The notes beneath the pieces were generated by a model. The model saw only the letters and a list, made by a program, of their open reading frames with translations. It was not told the origin of the DNA and did not search any database. DNA of 64,000 nucleotides from Elusimicrobiota bacterium (GTDB taxonomy: Bacteria > Elusimicrobiota > Elusimicrobia > Elusimicrobiales > Elusimicrobiaceae), in contig WRFH01000001.1 in NCBI GenBank assembly GCA_009778915.1, forward strand, positions 372,001-436,000. The letters are read 5' to 3'. Shown in pieces: positions 1 to 7,905 of this stretch. Position 1 is the stretch's first letter. Every line of letters begins with the position of its first letter. The translations under genes were made by a program, and so were the position numbers.

Positions 1-269
1 TACCGGCGGGGCTGCTGATAGCGGGTTTTGCCGTCGGCATGGCGACTACTTTGATACCCGTTCTCCCCGGCGGCCTCGGCGCTATGGAGCTTGCCATGAC
101 GGCGGTGTTTGCCAACGGCGGCATACCGTGGGAAAAAGCGCTTACCGCCTGCTTGATTTACAGATTTATGTATTATATTATACCGGGTTTAGTAAGCATT
201 GTGGTTTACTGGATTTTAAAATTTTCGGAAAAACGGCGCCGGGTTTCCCGTCAGCCGGAAGGGGGATAA
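1..269 (+). CDS. Flippase-like integral membrane protein, C-terminal part (UPF0104/LPG-synthase TM family)
   Basis: The reading frame is open from the window edge (frame 3), so only the C-terminus is seen. It is hydrophobic and carries the motif PGGLGAMELAMTAVF, which resembles the last conserved block of the lysylphosphatidylglycerol-synthase-like/YbhN membrane family. It ends in a basic tail (EKRRRVSRQPEGG), as expected for a cytoplasmic end. The ATG at 39 is probably internal. The stop codon directly abuts the ATG of the next gene, so it is likely the upstream member of the operon that runs to about 5603. The family is proposed to move or modify lipids; the substrate cannot be told from this fragment. 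Confidence 0.7.
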   Translation, partial: PAGLLIAGFAVGMATTLIPVLPGGLGAMELAMTAVFANGGIPWEKALTACLIYRFMYYIIPGLVSIVVYWILKFSEKRRRVSRQPEGG

Positions 270-785
270 ATGATAGAGAAGATAAAAGATTTAATGCCGG
301 TAGTCGCGCCTTCGGTTTTTGTCCATAAGACGGCGGTTGTCTGCGGCGAGGTCAGGCTGGGGGAAAATGTTTCCATCTGGCCGTGCGCGGTTTTGAGGGG
401 GGATATCGCGGCGGTTATCGTCGGCGACAATTCCAACGTGCAGGACAACGCCGTCATACACGTTAATTATGACAGGCCGGCAATTATCGGCGCGGGCGTT
501 ACTCTGGGGCACGGCGCGGTAGTGCACGGCTCCGTTATAGGCGATAATTGTCTGGTAGGCATGAACGCCGTCGTGCTTGAAAGCGAAATCGGCAATAACT
601 GCATTATCGGCGCGGGCAGCGTGGTGACGGCGGGCAAAAAAATACCGCCCGGCAGTCTTGTCCTAGGCGCGCCGGCGAAAATTGTCAGAACGCTGACGGA
701 AGACGAAGTCAACGGAATTATCAAAAACGCCAAAGACTACGCGGACCTGCGTCTGGCGTACAAAGAACATTCAGAAGAAATTTAA
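270..785 (+). CDS. Gamma-carbonic-anhydrase-like left-handed beta-helix protein
   Basis: This 171-residue protein consists of hexapeptide repeats (for example VSIWPCAVLRGD, IIGAGVTLGHGAVVHG) forming a left-handed beta helix, followed by a short C-terminal helix. The three histidines that bind metal in gamma-class carbonic anhydrases are present in order (NAVIHV, then LGHGAVVHG). It therefore belongs to the YrdA/PaaY/CaiE-like group. Many members show little or no carbonic anhydrase activity, so the enzymatic role is uncertain. It starts immediately after the stop of the flippase-like gene and lies 5 bases before the response regulator, consistent with one transcript. Confidence 0.85.
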   Translation: MIEKIKDLMPVVAPSVFVHKTAVVCGEVRLGENVSIWPCAVLRGDIAAVIVGDNSNVQDNAVIHVNYDRPAIIGAGVTLGHGAVVHGSVIGDNCLVGMNAVVLESEIGNNCIIGAGSVVTAGKKIPPGSLVLGAPAKIVRTLTEDEVNGIIKNAKDYADLRLAYKEHSEEI

Positions 786-790
786 TTTTT

Positions 791-1159
791 ATGAAAGTGT
801 TACTCATAGAAGATTCCAAAATTGCCGCTCCCGCTCTTATCGGCGCTTTGAAGCTTAAGGGCGTGGAATGCGTCTGGGCCAAAGACGGCGCGCGCGGGCT
901 GGATATGGCCAAACGGGAAAAACCCGTTCTGATACTTTTGGACCTTATGCTGCCGCGCATAAGCGGGTTTGACGTCTGTAAAAAATTGAAAACGGAAGAC
1001 GCGACGTGGCGTATACCCGTCGTCGTAATGTCCACGCTGACGGATGACGAAAGCAAAGAAAGAGCTAAGGAAGCAGGCGCGGATTATTTTATTGAAAAAC
1101 CTTACAGCCTGGCAGCTACCGTCGACCAAATTTTGAAATTTTTGCCGAAGGCGGACTGA
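791..1159 (+). CDS. Stand-alone response regulator receiver domain (CheY-like)
   Basis: This 122-residue protein is a single receiver domain with no output domain. The acidic pocket (LLIEDS), the phospho-acceptor aspartate in ILLDLMLP (about residue 53), the conserved Ser/Thr (MSTLTDD) and the lysine in IEKPYS are all visible, so it should be phosphorylatable. Its TGA stop overlaps the ATG of the following TPR gene, indicating translational coupling and possibly a functional link between the two. No histidine kinase lies in the window. With no DNA-binding domain it probably signals through protein contacts. Confidence 0.9.
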   Translation: MKVLLIEDSKIAAPALIGALKLKGVECVWAKDGARGLDMAKREKPVLILLDLMLPRISGFDVCKKLKTEDATWRIPVVVMSTLTDDESKERAKEAGADYFIEKPYSLAATVDQILKFLPKAD

Positions 1160-2202
1160 TGGATTTAAATAAAATAGAAAAGCTGTTAGAGACCGGCCGC
1201 CCGTCTAAAGTCATAGCGGCGTTTAAAAATTATAAAGGCAAAAACGCCGCCGCTTTGTTTTTGTGGGGAGAAGCGGAGCGCATGTCCGGCAATTTTGAAG
1301 CCGCGCTTAAAATTTATGCCCGCGCCGCGCAAGGTAACAAAGACGCGTGTCTGAAAATTGAAATTTTGCTTTCCGAAGCGGCCTGCGAGCGCACGCTCGG
1401 CCGCAGCGAACGCGCGTATAAAACCGCGTCCGCCGCGTATATTTCCGCCGAATGGGAAGATTACAAAATTTCCGCGCTGCAGGAAGCCGGCATGGCGCTG
1501 CGCGCGTGGGGTAAATTTGATGAAAGCCTGAAATATTTAAACCAGGTTTTGGCTTATTATAAAGCGGGAAAAAATTACGCCGGCATAAGTTTTATTCTTT
1601 GGGCGAAGGGCGGCATTTCCCGTCTTCAGGGCCGGTTTGAGGACGGCATTAAGGAGTTTAAGACTGCTGCCGCTTACGCCAAAAAATCAGGCGATAAAAT
1701 TAATCTGGCCTACGCTTACTGCGGACTGGCTGGAATAAGCAGAATTGCGGGCAACGCGCGCGCATGCGTCGCGTATTACCGCCGGGCGGACAAAATTTTC
1801 AGACGGTCGGAAGATATTTTCGGCAAAGCGTATACAAACTGCGGCATGGCCAACGGCCTGCGACAGCTGGGCCGTCTTAAAGAGGCGCTGACATGTTATA
1901 AAAAGGCGGATGAGTTGTATTCAAAAATCGGCGATAAAGTTGATTTGGGTTTTGTCAAATGGGGCATTGCGGACGCGCTTAAACGCCAGAACAAAATCAA
2001 CGAAAGTTTAAATTATCTGGCGTCCGCGGAAAAACTTTTTGCCGGTTCAGACGAAAAACGCGGCCAGATTTTAACAAAGATTTCTTTGGCGCAAACGCTG
2101 TACGCGCTGGGCCGCGCGGCGGAAGCAAAAGAAAAATATGACGCGGCGGTCTCTCAGGCGAAAGTCGAAAATTTAAATACTTATCTGGAAATTTACACGT
2201 AG
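1159..2202 (+). CDS. Tetratricopeptide-repeat protein
   Basis: This 347-residue soluble protein is made of about eight tandem TPR-like helical pairs with the A-x-x-x-G-x-A / Y-x-x-A pattern (for example GNFEAALKIYARAA, GRLKEALTCYKKADELY). No signal peptide is seen, so it is probably a cytoplasmic scaffold. It overlaps the receiver-domain gene by one base, which suggests that the receiver may regulate or bind it. The exact function is not recognisable. An AGGAGG ribosome-binding site for the next gene begins directly after its stop. Confidence 0.8.
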   Translation: MDLNKIEKLLETGRPSKVIAAFKNYKGKNAAALFLWGEAERMSGNFEAALKIYARAAQGNKDACLKIEILLSEAACERTLGRSERAYKTASAAYISAEWEDYKISALQEAGMALRAWGKFDESLKYLNQVLAYYKAGKNYAGISFILWAKGGISRLQGRFEDGIKEFKTAAAYAKKSGDKINLAYAYCGLAGISRIAGNARACVAYYRRADKIFRRSEDIFGKAYTNCGMANGLRQLGRLKEALTCYKKADELYSKIGDKVDLGFVKWGIADALKRQNKINESLNYLASAEKLFAGSDEKRGQILTKISLAQTLYALGRAAEAKEKYDAAVSQAKVENLNTYLEIYT

Positions 2203-2213
2203 GAGGATTAGTC

Positions 2214-2444
2214 ATGAAAGAACTAGGAGCAGCTGTTTTAGTTTTAATTTGCGGCGCGATAATCGGCATGGTGATTGAGAAGGCGGCGACGCTGGCGCTT
2301 ACCGGGCAAAGCTTTTTATTTTTTACCAGAGTTTACGGCAGCGTCGGCGTGCATCCGCTCTCTTTTAATATCTCGGTTTCGGGCATTCTCGGCCTGATTA
2401 TTTCTTATATACTGATTCTCAGGCTTATTAAAGTTTTAAGATGA
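2214..2444 (+). CDS. Small membrane protein, DUF4321-like
   Basis: This 76-residue protein has two hydrophobic helices (AAVLVLICGAIIGMVI near the start, GILGLIISYILILRLI at the end) joined by a loop containing a GQSFLFF-like stretch. This layout and length match the DUF4321 family. It is preceded by a strong AGGAGG site at 2202-2207. Its stop overlaps the Maf start, a common arrangement in this operon. The function of the family is unknown. Confidence 0.75.
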   Translation: MKELGAAVLVLICGAIIGMVIEKAATLALTGQSFLFFTRVYGSVGVHPLSFNISVSGILGLIISYILILRLIKVLR

Positions 2445-2989
2445 TGATACTCGCGTCGCGTTCCCCGCGCCGTATTAAACTGTTGACGGAAGCGGGTTAT
2501 AAATTTAAAACGGTTCCGGCGCAGGGCGAAGAAAAAACGCGCTGTAAGCGGCCCGGCGCGATAGTGCGCGATTTGGCTTTAAAAAAAGCCTTTGAAGTCG
2601 CCTCTCAGTATCCTGACGCGACGGTCGTCGGCGCGGACACGATGGTTTTTTGTAAGGGCCGCGTCATCGGCAAACCGAAAAACGCGGCGCACGCGTTTGA
2701 AATTTTAAAACTTTTAAATAATTCATGGCAGGCCGTTTATACCGGCGTGGCTATTATAAATTTAGACAAAAGAAAACTCTTTACCGGCGTCGCCAAAACG
2801 CGCTGCAAAGCGCGCAGTCTGACGGACGCGCGGCTTAAACGACTTGCCGGTAAACATTTGGACAAAGCGGGGGGTTACGCGGTGCAGGATAAGGACGATA
2901 TTCTGATAGAAAAAATCGTGGGCAGCCGGACGAACGTCGTCGGCATGCCTATGGAACTTTTTAAAAAAATGATAGGGGGATTTAAATGA
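2441..2989 (+). CDS. maf: Maf-family nucleoside triphosphate pyrophosphatase
   Basis: This 182-residue protein has the Maf signature at its start (ILASRSPRRIKLL), the VVGADTMV motif carrying the catalytic aspartate, and the C-terminal ILIEKIVGSRTNVVGMP block. Maf/YceF/YhdE proteins hydrolyse non-canonical or modified nucleotides to monophosphates, a house-cleaning role historically linked to septum formation. Two in-frame ATG codons lie at the start (2441 and 2444), and either could be used. The gene overlaps both neighbours by 4 bases. Confidence 0.92.
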   Translation: MMILASRSPRRIKLLTEAGYKFKTVPAQGEEKTRCKRPGAIVRDLALKKAFEVASQYPDATVVGADTMVFCKGRVIGKPKNAAHAFEILKLLNNSWQAVYTGVAIINLDKRKLFTGVAKTRCKARSLTDARLKRLAGKHLDKAGGYAVQDKDDILIEKIVGSRTNVVGMPMELFKKMIGGFK

Positions 2990-3903
2990 CTGATTTATTA
3001 ATTATAGGCGCCGGCCCTGCCGGGCTTACGGCCGCGATTTACGGTTTGCGCGGCGGGCTTAAAGTTATGGTTTTGAAAGGTCCGTACGGCCTCGGCCAGC
3101 TGGCGCTGACAAATGACGTTGAAAATTTTCCGGGGTTTATCGAACCGCTGAGCGGCTTTGAAATTATGGACAAAATGGAAAAGCAGGCCGTACGCCTGGG
3201 CGCGGAATTTATAACCGAAACCGTTGAAAGTATTGACGCGTCCAAACGCCCTTTCACCGTCAAGACCGACGCCGGCGCTTATGAAGCTAAGGCCATAATA
3301 GTAGCCACAGGCTCCCACGCGCGGTGGTTAGGTATAGAAGGGGAAAAAGAATACCGCGGGCGCGGCGTTTCGGCATGCGCGACGTGCGACGGATTTTTCT
3401 TCAAAGGGAAAGACGTTGTCGTCGTAGGCGGCGGCAATACGGCTTTTGAGGACGCGTTGTTTTTGTCGAAAATTTGTAAGAGCGTGACGCTTGTCCACCG
3501 CCGGGACGAATTCCGCGCCGCGCAGAGGACAATCGAGATTGTCAAAGCGGAACCTAAAATTAAAATGAAACTTTTTTATGTCGCCGAAAAAGTGGAAGGC
3601 GACGTGCTGGGCGTTACCGGTTTAAAAATTAGAAACGTCAACGATAATTCCGTCGAGACTTTGCCGTGCCAAGGCATTTTTGTCGCGGTGGGCGGCGTGC
3701 CGCAGACGGATTTTCTGAAGAGCGCGGGCGTGGAGTTGCTGCCCGGCGGCCAGGTCAAAGTAAATGAAAGATGCGAAACTAATATTCCGGGCCTGTACGC
3801 GGCCGGCGATTGCGCGGACGCGCATTTCCGCCAGGCGATAATAGCCGCCGGCACCGGCGCAAAAGCCGCGGTGGAAGCAATCAATCATATTAACTTAAAT
3901 TAA
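2986..3903 (+). CDS. trxB: Thioredoxin reductase
   Basis: This 305-residue flavoprotein has an N-terminal FAD-binding motif (IIGAGPAGLTAA), the redox-active CATC pair (C131, C134), an NADPH-binding motif (VVGGGNTAFEDA) and a C-terminal FAD motif (GLYAAGDC). It transfers electrons from NADPH to thioredoxin in the cytoplasm. The length is typical for the low-Mr bacterial type. It starts inside the maf stop codon (ATGA overlap). A reductant supply would suit an organism that exports many cysteine-rich proteins, but that link is only inference. Confidence 0.95.
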   Translation: MTDLLIIGAGPAGLTAAIYGLRGGLKVMVLKGPYGLGQLALTNDVENFPGFIEPLSGFEIMDKMEKQAVRLGAEFITETVESIDASKRPFTVKTDAGAYEAKAIIVATGSHARWLGIEGEKEYRGRGVSACATCDGFFFKGKDVVVVGGGNTAFEDALFLSKICKSVTLVHRRDEFRAAQRTIEIVKAEPKIKMKLFYVAEKVEGDVLGVTGLKIRNVNDNSVETLPCQGIFVAVGGVPQTDFLKSAGVELLPGGQVKVNERCETNIPGLYAAGDCADAHFRQAIIAAGTGAKAAVEAINHINLN

Positions 3904-3908
3904 ACATA

Positions 3909-5138
3909 ATGAAAAAAGTTTTCGTGCAGACTTTCGGGTGCCAGATGAACGTGGCCGATTCGGCGGAAATGCTGGGCGCTTTAGTCGCGCGCGGCGCGAA
4001 AGAGACCGCCGATATCGACGACGCCGATATAATTTTGGTCAACACCTGCACCGTGCGCGAACACGCGGAGCATAAGGCTGTGTCTTATCTGGGGCGGCTG
4101 GAAAAATGGAAAGCTGCGCGGTCCGGGCGCGTTATAATTTTTGCCGGCTGCGCGGCGCAGAGGCTTGGGGAAAAACTTAAAAAATCTTATCCTTTTCTGG
4201 ATATCATCGCCGGCGCGAAAGGCATAGAAAATTTCGGCGGTGTATTAGATGAAAGCGGGTTGTTCGGGGCGGAGCACGGCGGGGATATCATTAAAAAAAG
4301 CACGGTGACGGATTTTGTTACCGTCATGCGCGGGTGTGATTTTCAATGTTCTTACTGCATTGTACCTAGCGTGCGCGGACCGGTCAAATGTCTGCCGCCG
4401 AAGGATATTTTGGCGCAGGTTAAAATGCTGGTGGCGCGCGGAGTTAAGGAAATTGTGCTGCTCGGCCAGACGGTAAACGCCTATAAATACGAAGGCATTG
4501 ATTTTGCCGATTTACTTGAAATGGTCGCCGCTGAGCCCGGTGTTGAGCGTGTGCGGTTTATGAGTCCGCATCCTTTATATATCACGCCGAAATTGGTTGA
4601 CGTTATAAAAAATAACCCTAAAATCGCAAAGCACGTTCATTTGCCGGCGCAAAGCGGCTCGGATAAAATTTTAAAAGACATGAAGCGCGGATACGACGCA
4701 AAAACGCTGCTTGATAAAATTAACGCGCTTAAAAACGCCGGCGTTTTGGTGTCCACCGACATTGTTATAGGTTACCCCGGCGAGACGGAAGAAGATTTTA
4801 ACGACACTCTTAAATTAGTCGACGCGGCAAAGTTCAGTTTTGCATATTGTTTTAAATTTTCGCCGCGCGCGGACACGCCTGCGGCTTCTTTAAAAAACGC
4901 GGTGCCTGATAAAGAGGTGGAAAAAAGGCTGGATATTTTGTTAAATAAAATTAAGGGCCTTGCGGCCGCGGCGTATGACAGCGCGGTTGGCACGCGGCAG
5001 GAAGTGTTGGTTGAAACACCGTACAAGGGCCGCACGTCCGGCAATTTGTGGGTTAAATTCCCGTCAAAGCAGCAAGCCGGAAACGTGGTCACGGTTTTAA
5101 TAAAAAGGTCAGACGGTACTTTATTATACTCGGAGTAA
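3909..5138 (+). CDS. miaB: tRNA-2-methylthio-N6-dimethylallyladenosine synthase MiaB
   Basis: This 409-residue protein is a radical-SAM methylthiotransferase. The N-terminal UPF0004 domain carries three cluster cysteines (C11, C47, C81). The radical-SAM motif CxxxCxxC is at C143, C147 and C150 (CDFQCSYC). A C-terminal TRAM domain follows. It adds a methylthio group to i6A37 in tRNAs reading U-initial codons. miaA, which makes i6A, lies about 560 bases downstream beyond a terminator, which supports MiaB rather than RimO or MtaB. Confidence 0.93.
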   Translation: MKKVFVQTFGCQMNVADSAEMLGALVARGAKETADIDDADIILVNTCTVREHAEHKAVSYLGRLEKWKAARSGRVIIFAGCAAQRLGEKLKKSYPFLDIIAGAKGIENFGGVLDESGLFGAEHGGDIIKKSTVTDFVTVMRGCDFQCSYCIVPSVRGPVKCLPPKDILAQVKMLVARGVKEIVLLGQTVNAYKYEGIDFADLLEMVAAEPGVERVRFMSPHPLYITPKLVDVIKNNPKIAKHVHLPAQSGSDKILKDMKRGYDAKTLLDKINALKNAGVLVSTDIVIGYPGETEEDFNDTLKLVDAAKFSFAYCFKFSPRADTPAASLKNAVPDKEVEKRLDILLNKIKGLAAAAYDSAVGTRQEVLVETPYKGRTSGNLWVKFPSKQQAGNVVTVLIKRSDGTLLYSE

Positions 5139-5141
5139 TTT

Positions 5142-5603
5142 ATGCAAGACAAACGCGTTGAAAAAAGGCGCCACGCCAGAGTGCCTGTTTTAAATAATCT
5201 GGTTGAGCCCGTTAATCTCACCTACACAACTGCCGAGGGAAAAGAGCAGAACGTGCTGGCCATACTTGCTGATTTGTCCGTCTCAGGCATGCGGTTAATC
5301 AGCTTTTTGGAAGCGCCGTTTTCAAACAATATTTCCATTACTATGGATTTGCCGGCGCTCGGCAAGTTTGATTTTAAAGGAAAGACTTCCTGGGTAAAAC
5401 AGAAAAATTCCGTATTTACGCTGGGTATAGAATTTTCAGAAGTAAGCCCCGCCGCGGTTGCCAAAATCAGCGCGATGGCGGAAGATTTTGCCGACTGTGA
5501 TACGAGGATTTTGCTTAAACTGCCTGAAGTGTGCGTATCCACGTGTAAGGCCGCCGAGCTGTGCAACAAGTTGCAAAAAGATATCACGCTGTTTAAATCT
5601 TAA
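5142..5603 (+). CDS. PilZ-domain protein (putative c-di-GMP receptor)
   Basis: This 153-residue protein is a single PilZ-like domain. The N-terminal arginine motif is visible (EKRRHARVPV) and the second motif appears as DLSVSGMRL. Both contact cyclic-di-GMP in known PilZ receptors. The C-terminal 40 residues contain three cysteines (CVSTCKAAELC) of unknown purpose. It follows miaB by 3 bases and ends the operon, with a hairpin terminator about 25 bases beyond. The partner could be surface motility or pili, since a pilin gene lies elsewhere in the window, but this is inference. Confidence 0.85.
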   Translation: MQDKRVEKRRHARVPVLNNLVEPVNLTYTTAEGKEQNVLAILADLSVSGMRLISFLEAPFSNNISITMDLPALGKFDFKGKTSWVKQKNSVFTLGIEFSEVSPAAVAKISAMAEDFADCDTRILLKLPEVCVSTCKAAELCNKLQKDITLFKS

Positions 5604-5627
5604 TATATAAGATAATATGACTTATTA

Positions 5628-5658
5628 ACCGCTGGAGGACCGCCTCCGGCGGTTTTTT
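5628..5658 (+). terminator. Rho-independent terminator after the PilZ gene
   Basis: A stem ACCGC-GGAGG pairs with CCTCC-GGCGGT (one bulged T) and is followed by TTTTTT. It closes the operon running from the window edge. Confidence 0.85.
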
Positions 5659-5703
5659 ATGCCGTCTGCGGCGGCTGGAATTTTTACTTTATATAATATT
5701 GTT

Positions 5704-6612
5704 ATGGCTATTATAATCGCGGGACCGACGGCTTCCGGGAAGACGGATTTGGCGCTGGAACTGGCGCGGGTTGCCGGCGGGGAAATTATTTCCGTTGACT
5801 CGCGGCAGGTTTACCGCGAACTTAGTTTCGGTACCGCCAAGCCAGAAGGCACTTATCGTGGCAGCATTTACACAGTAAAAGATATTCCTTATCATATGGT
5901 TAATTTTTTGCCGCCGGACCAAGTTTATAATACCGGGCTTTTTGTTGACGCGGCTAAGAAAATTGAAGCGGATATTTTGGCCAGAAAAAAAATTCCGGTT
6001 TTCGCCGGCGGCACCGGTATGTGGCTGCAGGCTTATTTTGCGGGTATGGATAAATTGCCGCCGGCGGACGCCGCTCTGCGCACTAAATTTTCCGCGATGA
6101 CGAAAGCGCGGCTATACCAAAAACTTGCGGAAGTTGACGCCGAAAGCGCGGCGGCCATTCCGCCGGGGAATATACAGCGCGTCATGCGCGCTTTGGAGAT
6201 TTTTGAGCTTACCGGCACGCCGGCAAGCAAACTGCGTACCGGTAAATTTAATACTGACCTGGGCGATAATTTTTTTGTTTATCTTGACTTGGAAAAAGAT
6301 GAGCTGAACAGCCGCATAGAAAAACGCACGAATTTAATTTTTGACGGTATGATTGACGAAACCCACGTGCTTCTGCGCCGCGGTTTTACGCCGGAGACAC
6401 CGGCTTTGAAAAGTTTGGGCTATCCGCAGGTTATTGATTTTATTAACGGTAAAATTTCACGCGCGGCGGCTTTGGGAAACATAATAATTTTGACGCGCCA
6501 GTACGCCAAACGCCAGCGCACTTGGTTTGCGCGTTATAAAAATAAAATTGTTTTTAACGGGCCGGTTTCGGCGGAAAGAGTTTGGGGAGATTTTTTGAAA
6601 TGGAAAAAGTGA
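5704..6612 (+). CDS. miaA: tRNA dimethylallyltransferase MiaA
   Basis: This 302-residue enzyme transfers a dimethylallyl group to A37 of tRNA. The P-loop GPTASGKT is at residues 7-14, followed by the DSRQVYRE and GGTGMW motifs of the family. The ORF track starts at 5659, but that ATG lies inside the T-run of the preceding terminator. The ATG at 5704 (MAIIIAGPTASGKT) gives the usual family start. The 3-prime end overlaps hflX by 13 bases, a miaA-hflX order also seen in proteobacteria. Confidence 0.93.
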   Translation: MAIIIAGPTASGKTDLALELARVAGGEIISVDSRQVYRELSFGTAKPEGTYRGSIYTVKDIPYHMVNFLPPDQVYNTGLFVDAAKKIEADILARKKIPVFAGGTGMWLQAYFAGMDKLPPADAALRTKFSAMTKARLYQKLAEVDAESAAAIPPGNIQRVMRALEIFELTGTPASKLRTGKFNTDLGDNFFVYLDLEKDELNSRIEKRTNLIFDGMIDETHVLLRRGFTPETPALKSLGYPQVIDFINGKISRAAALGNIIILTRQYAKRQRTWFARYKNKIVFNGPVSAERVWGDFLKWKK

Positions 6613-7856
6613 TTTTAGTTGAGGCTTATTTAAAAGGCCAAAAATATTCCGAGGCATCGGTGGACGAACTGCGCCGTCTGGCGGAAACCGCCGGCGCGGA
6701 AGTTACTGACATTTTTTACGCGCCGCTTGTAAATTATAATCCGGCCACGTTTATCGGCCGCGGTAAGGCGGAGGAAATAGCGGAGTACGTCATAGAAAAT
6801 AAAATTTCGGCCGTGATTTTTAACGAAGAAATTACGCCGGCGCAGCAGAATAATCTTGCCGGGGTAATACCGGCAAAAATTATTGACCGCACTTTGCTGA
6901 TTTTAGATATTTTCGCCGCCCGCGCCAGGACGAGAGAAGGCGTGTTGCAGGTTGAACTGGCGCAGCTTAAATTTTTGCTGCCGCGCCTCGGCGGGCAAGG
7001 TACGGCTTTGATGCAGCAGACCGGCGGCGCGCGCGGCGGCATAGGCACCAGAGGGCCCGGCGAGCGAAAACTAGAATATGATAAACGCCGTCTGAGACTG
7101 CGCATTTCAAAGCTGGAGCGCGAAATAGAACAGGTGCGCCGGGAGCGCACAGTCCGCCGCGCGCGGCGGGATTCCCTGCCGGTTCCGCAGATTGCCATTG
7201 TCGGCTACACTAACGCCGGGAAAAGCACGCTTTTAAATACGCTTGCCAAAACAAAAGATGTTTACGCCGACGATAAACTTTTCGCCACGCTGGACCCGAC
7301 GACGCGGCGCGCGCGGCTGCCGGACGGAGGAAGCGTTTTATTTACCGACACCGTCGGGTTTATACAAAAACTGCCGCATAATCTTGTGCACGCTTTCCGC
7401 GCGACGCTTGAAGAAACCGCCGAGGCCGACGTTATTTTGCACGTCAAAGACGCGTCTGCCAAAGATTTGGAGGCGCAGGACGCGGCGGTGCGCGGCGTAA
7501 TTAATGAAATCGGCGCGCAGAAAATACCGACGATAGAAGTTTTTAACAAAACGGACATCGTAAGCCGCCACGTGCTGCAAAATTTGAAAAATAATTACCA
7601 CGGCGCGCTTTTTATTTCCGCGTTAAAAAACGCCGGAATTAAAGAGCTTCTGGAAGAAGTTGAGCGCGCGCTGGATTATAAGTGGCCGCTGCGGATTATC
7701 AAAATACCGCCTGAAAAAAGCGCGGCGTTAAGTTACGTTTATTCCCGCGCGCTTATAAAAGAAAAAAAGCAGGACCGCGGCGGCGCGGTAACGTTTAAGC
7801 TGCGTATGACGGACGGAAATTACGCCGCTTTAAAAAAACACCTTGCTTCTTTTTAA
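6600..7856 (+). CDS. hflX: Ribosome-associated GTPase HflX
   Basis: This protein of about 418 residues has the HflX N-terminal domain, a basic coiled-coil linker (LRLRISKLEREIEQVRRERTVRR) and a GTPase domain with G1 GYTNAGKS (about residue 200), G3 DTVGF and G4 NKTD. HflX acts on stalled or stress-damaged ribosomes. The track start at 6582 lies inside miaA. The ATG at 6600 (MEKVILVEAY) is more likely. It is translationally coupled to miaA by overlap. Confidence 0.92.
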   Translation: MEKVILVEAYLKGQKYSEASVDELRRLAETAGAEVTDIFYAPLVNYNPATFIGRGKAEEIAEYVIENKISAVIFNEEITPAQQNNLAGVIPAKIIDRTLLILDIFAARARTREGVLQVELAQLKFLLPRLGGQGTALMQQTGGARGGIGTRGPGERKLEYDKRRLRLRISKLEREIEQVRRERTVRRARRDSLPVPQIAIVGYTNAGKSTLLNTLAKTKDVYADDKLFATLDPTTRRARLPDGGSVLFTDTVGFIQKLPHNLVHAFRATLEETAEADVILHVKDASAKDLEAQDAAVRGVINEIGAQKIPTIEVFNKTDIVSRHVLQNLKNNYHGALFISALKNAGIKELLEEVERALDYKWPLRIIKIPPEKSAALSYVYSRALIKEKKQDRGGAVTFKLRMTDGNYAALKKHLASF

Positions 7857-7905
7857 AAAGTTATAATCTTAGAAGATATTAAAGTGCTTTGTATTAAGGT
7901 GTTTT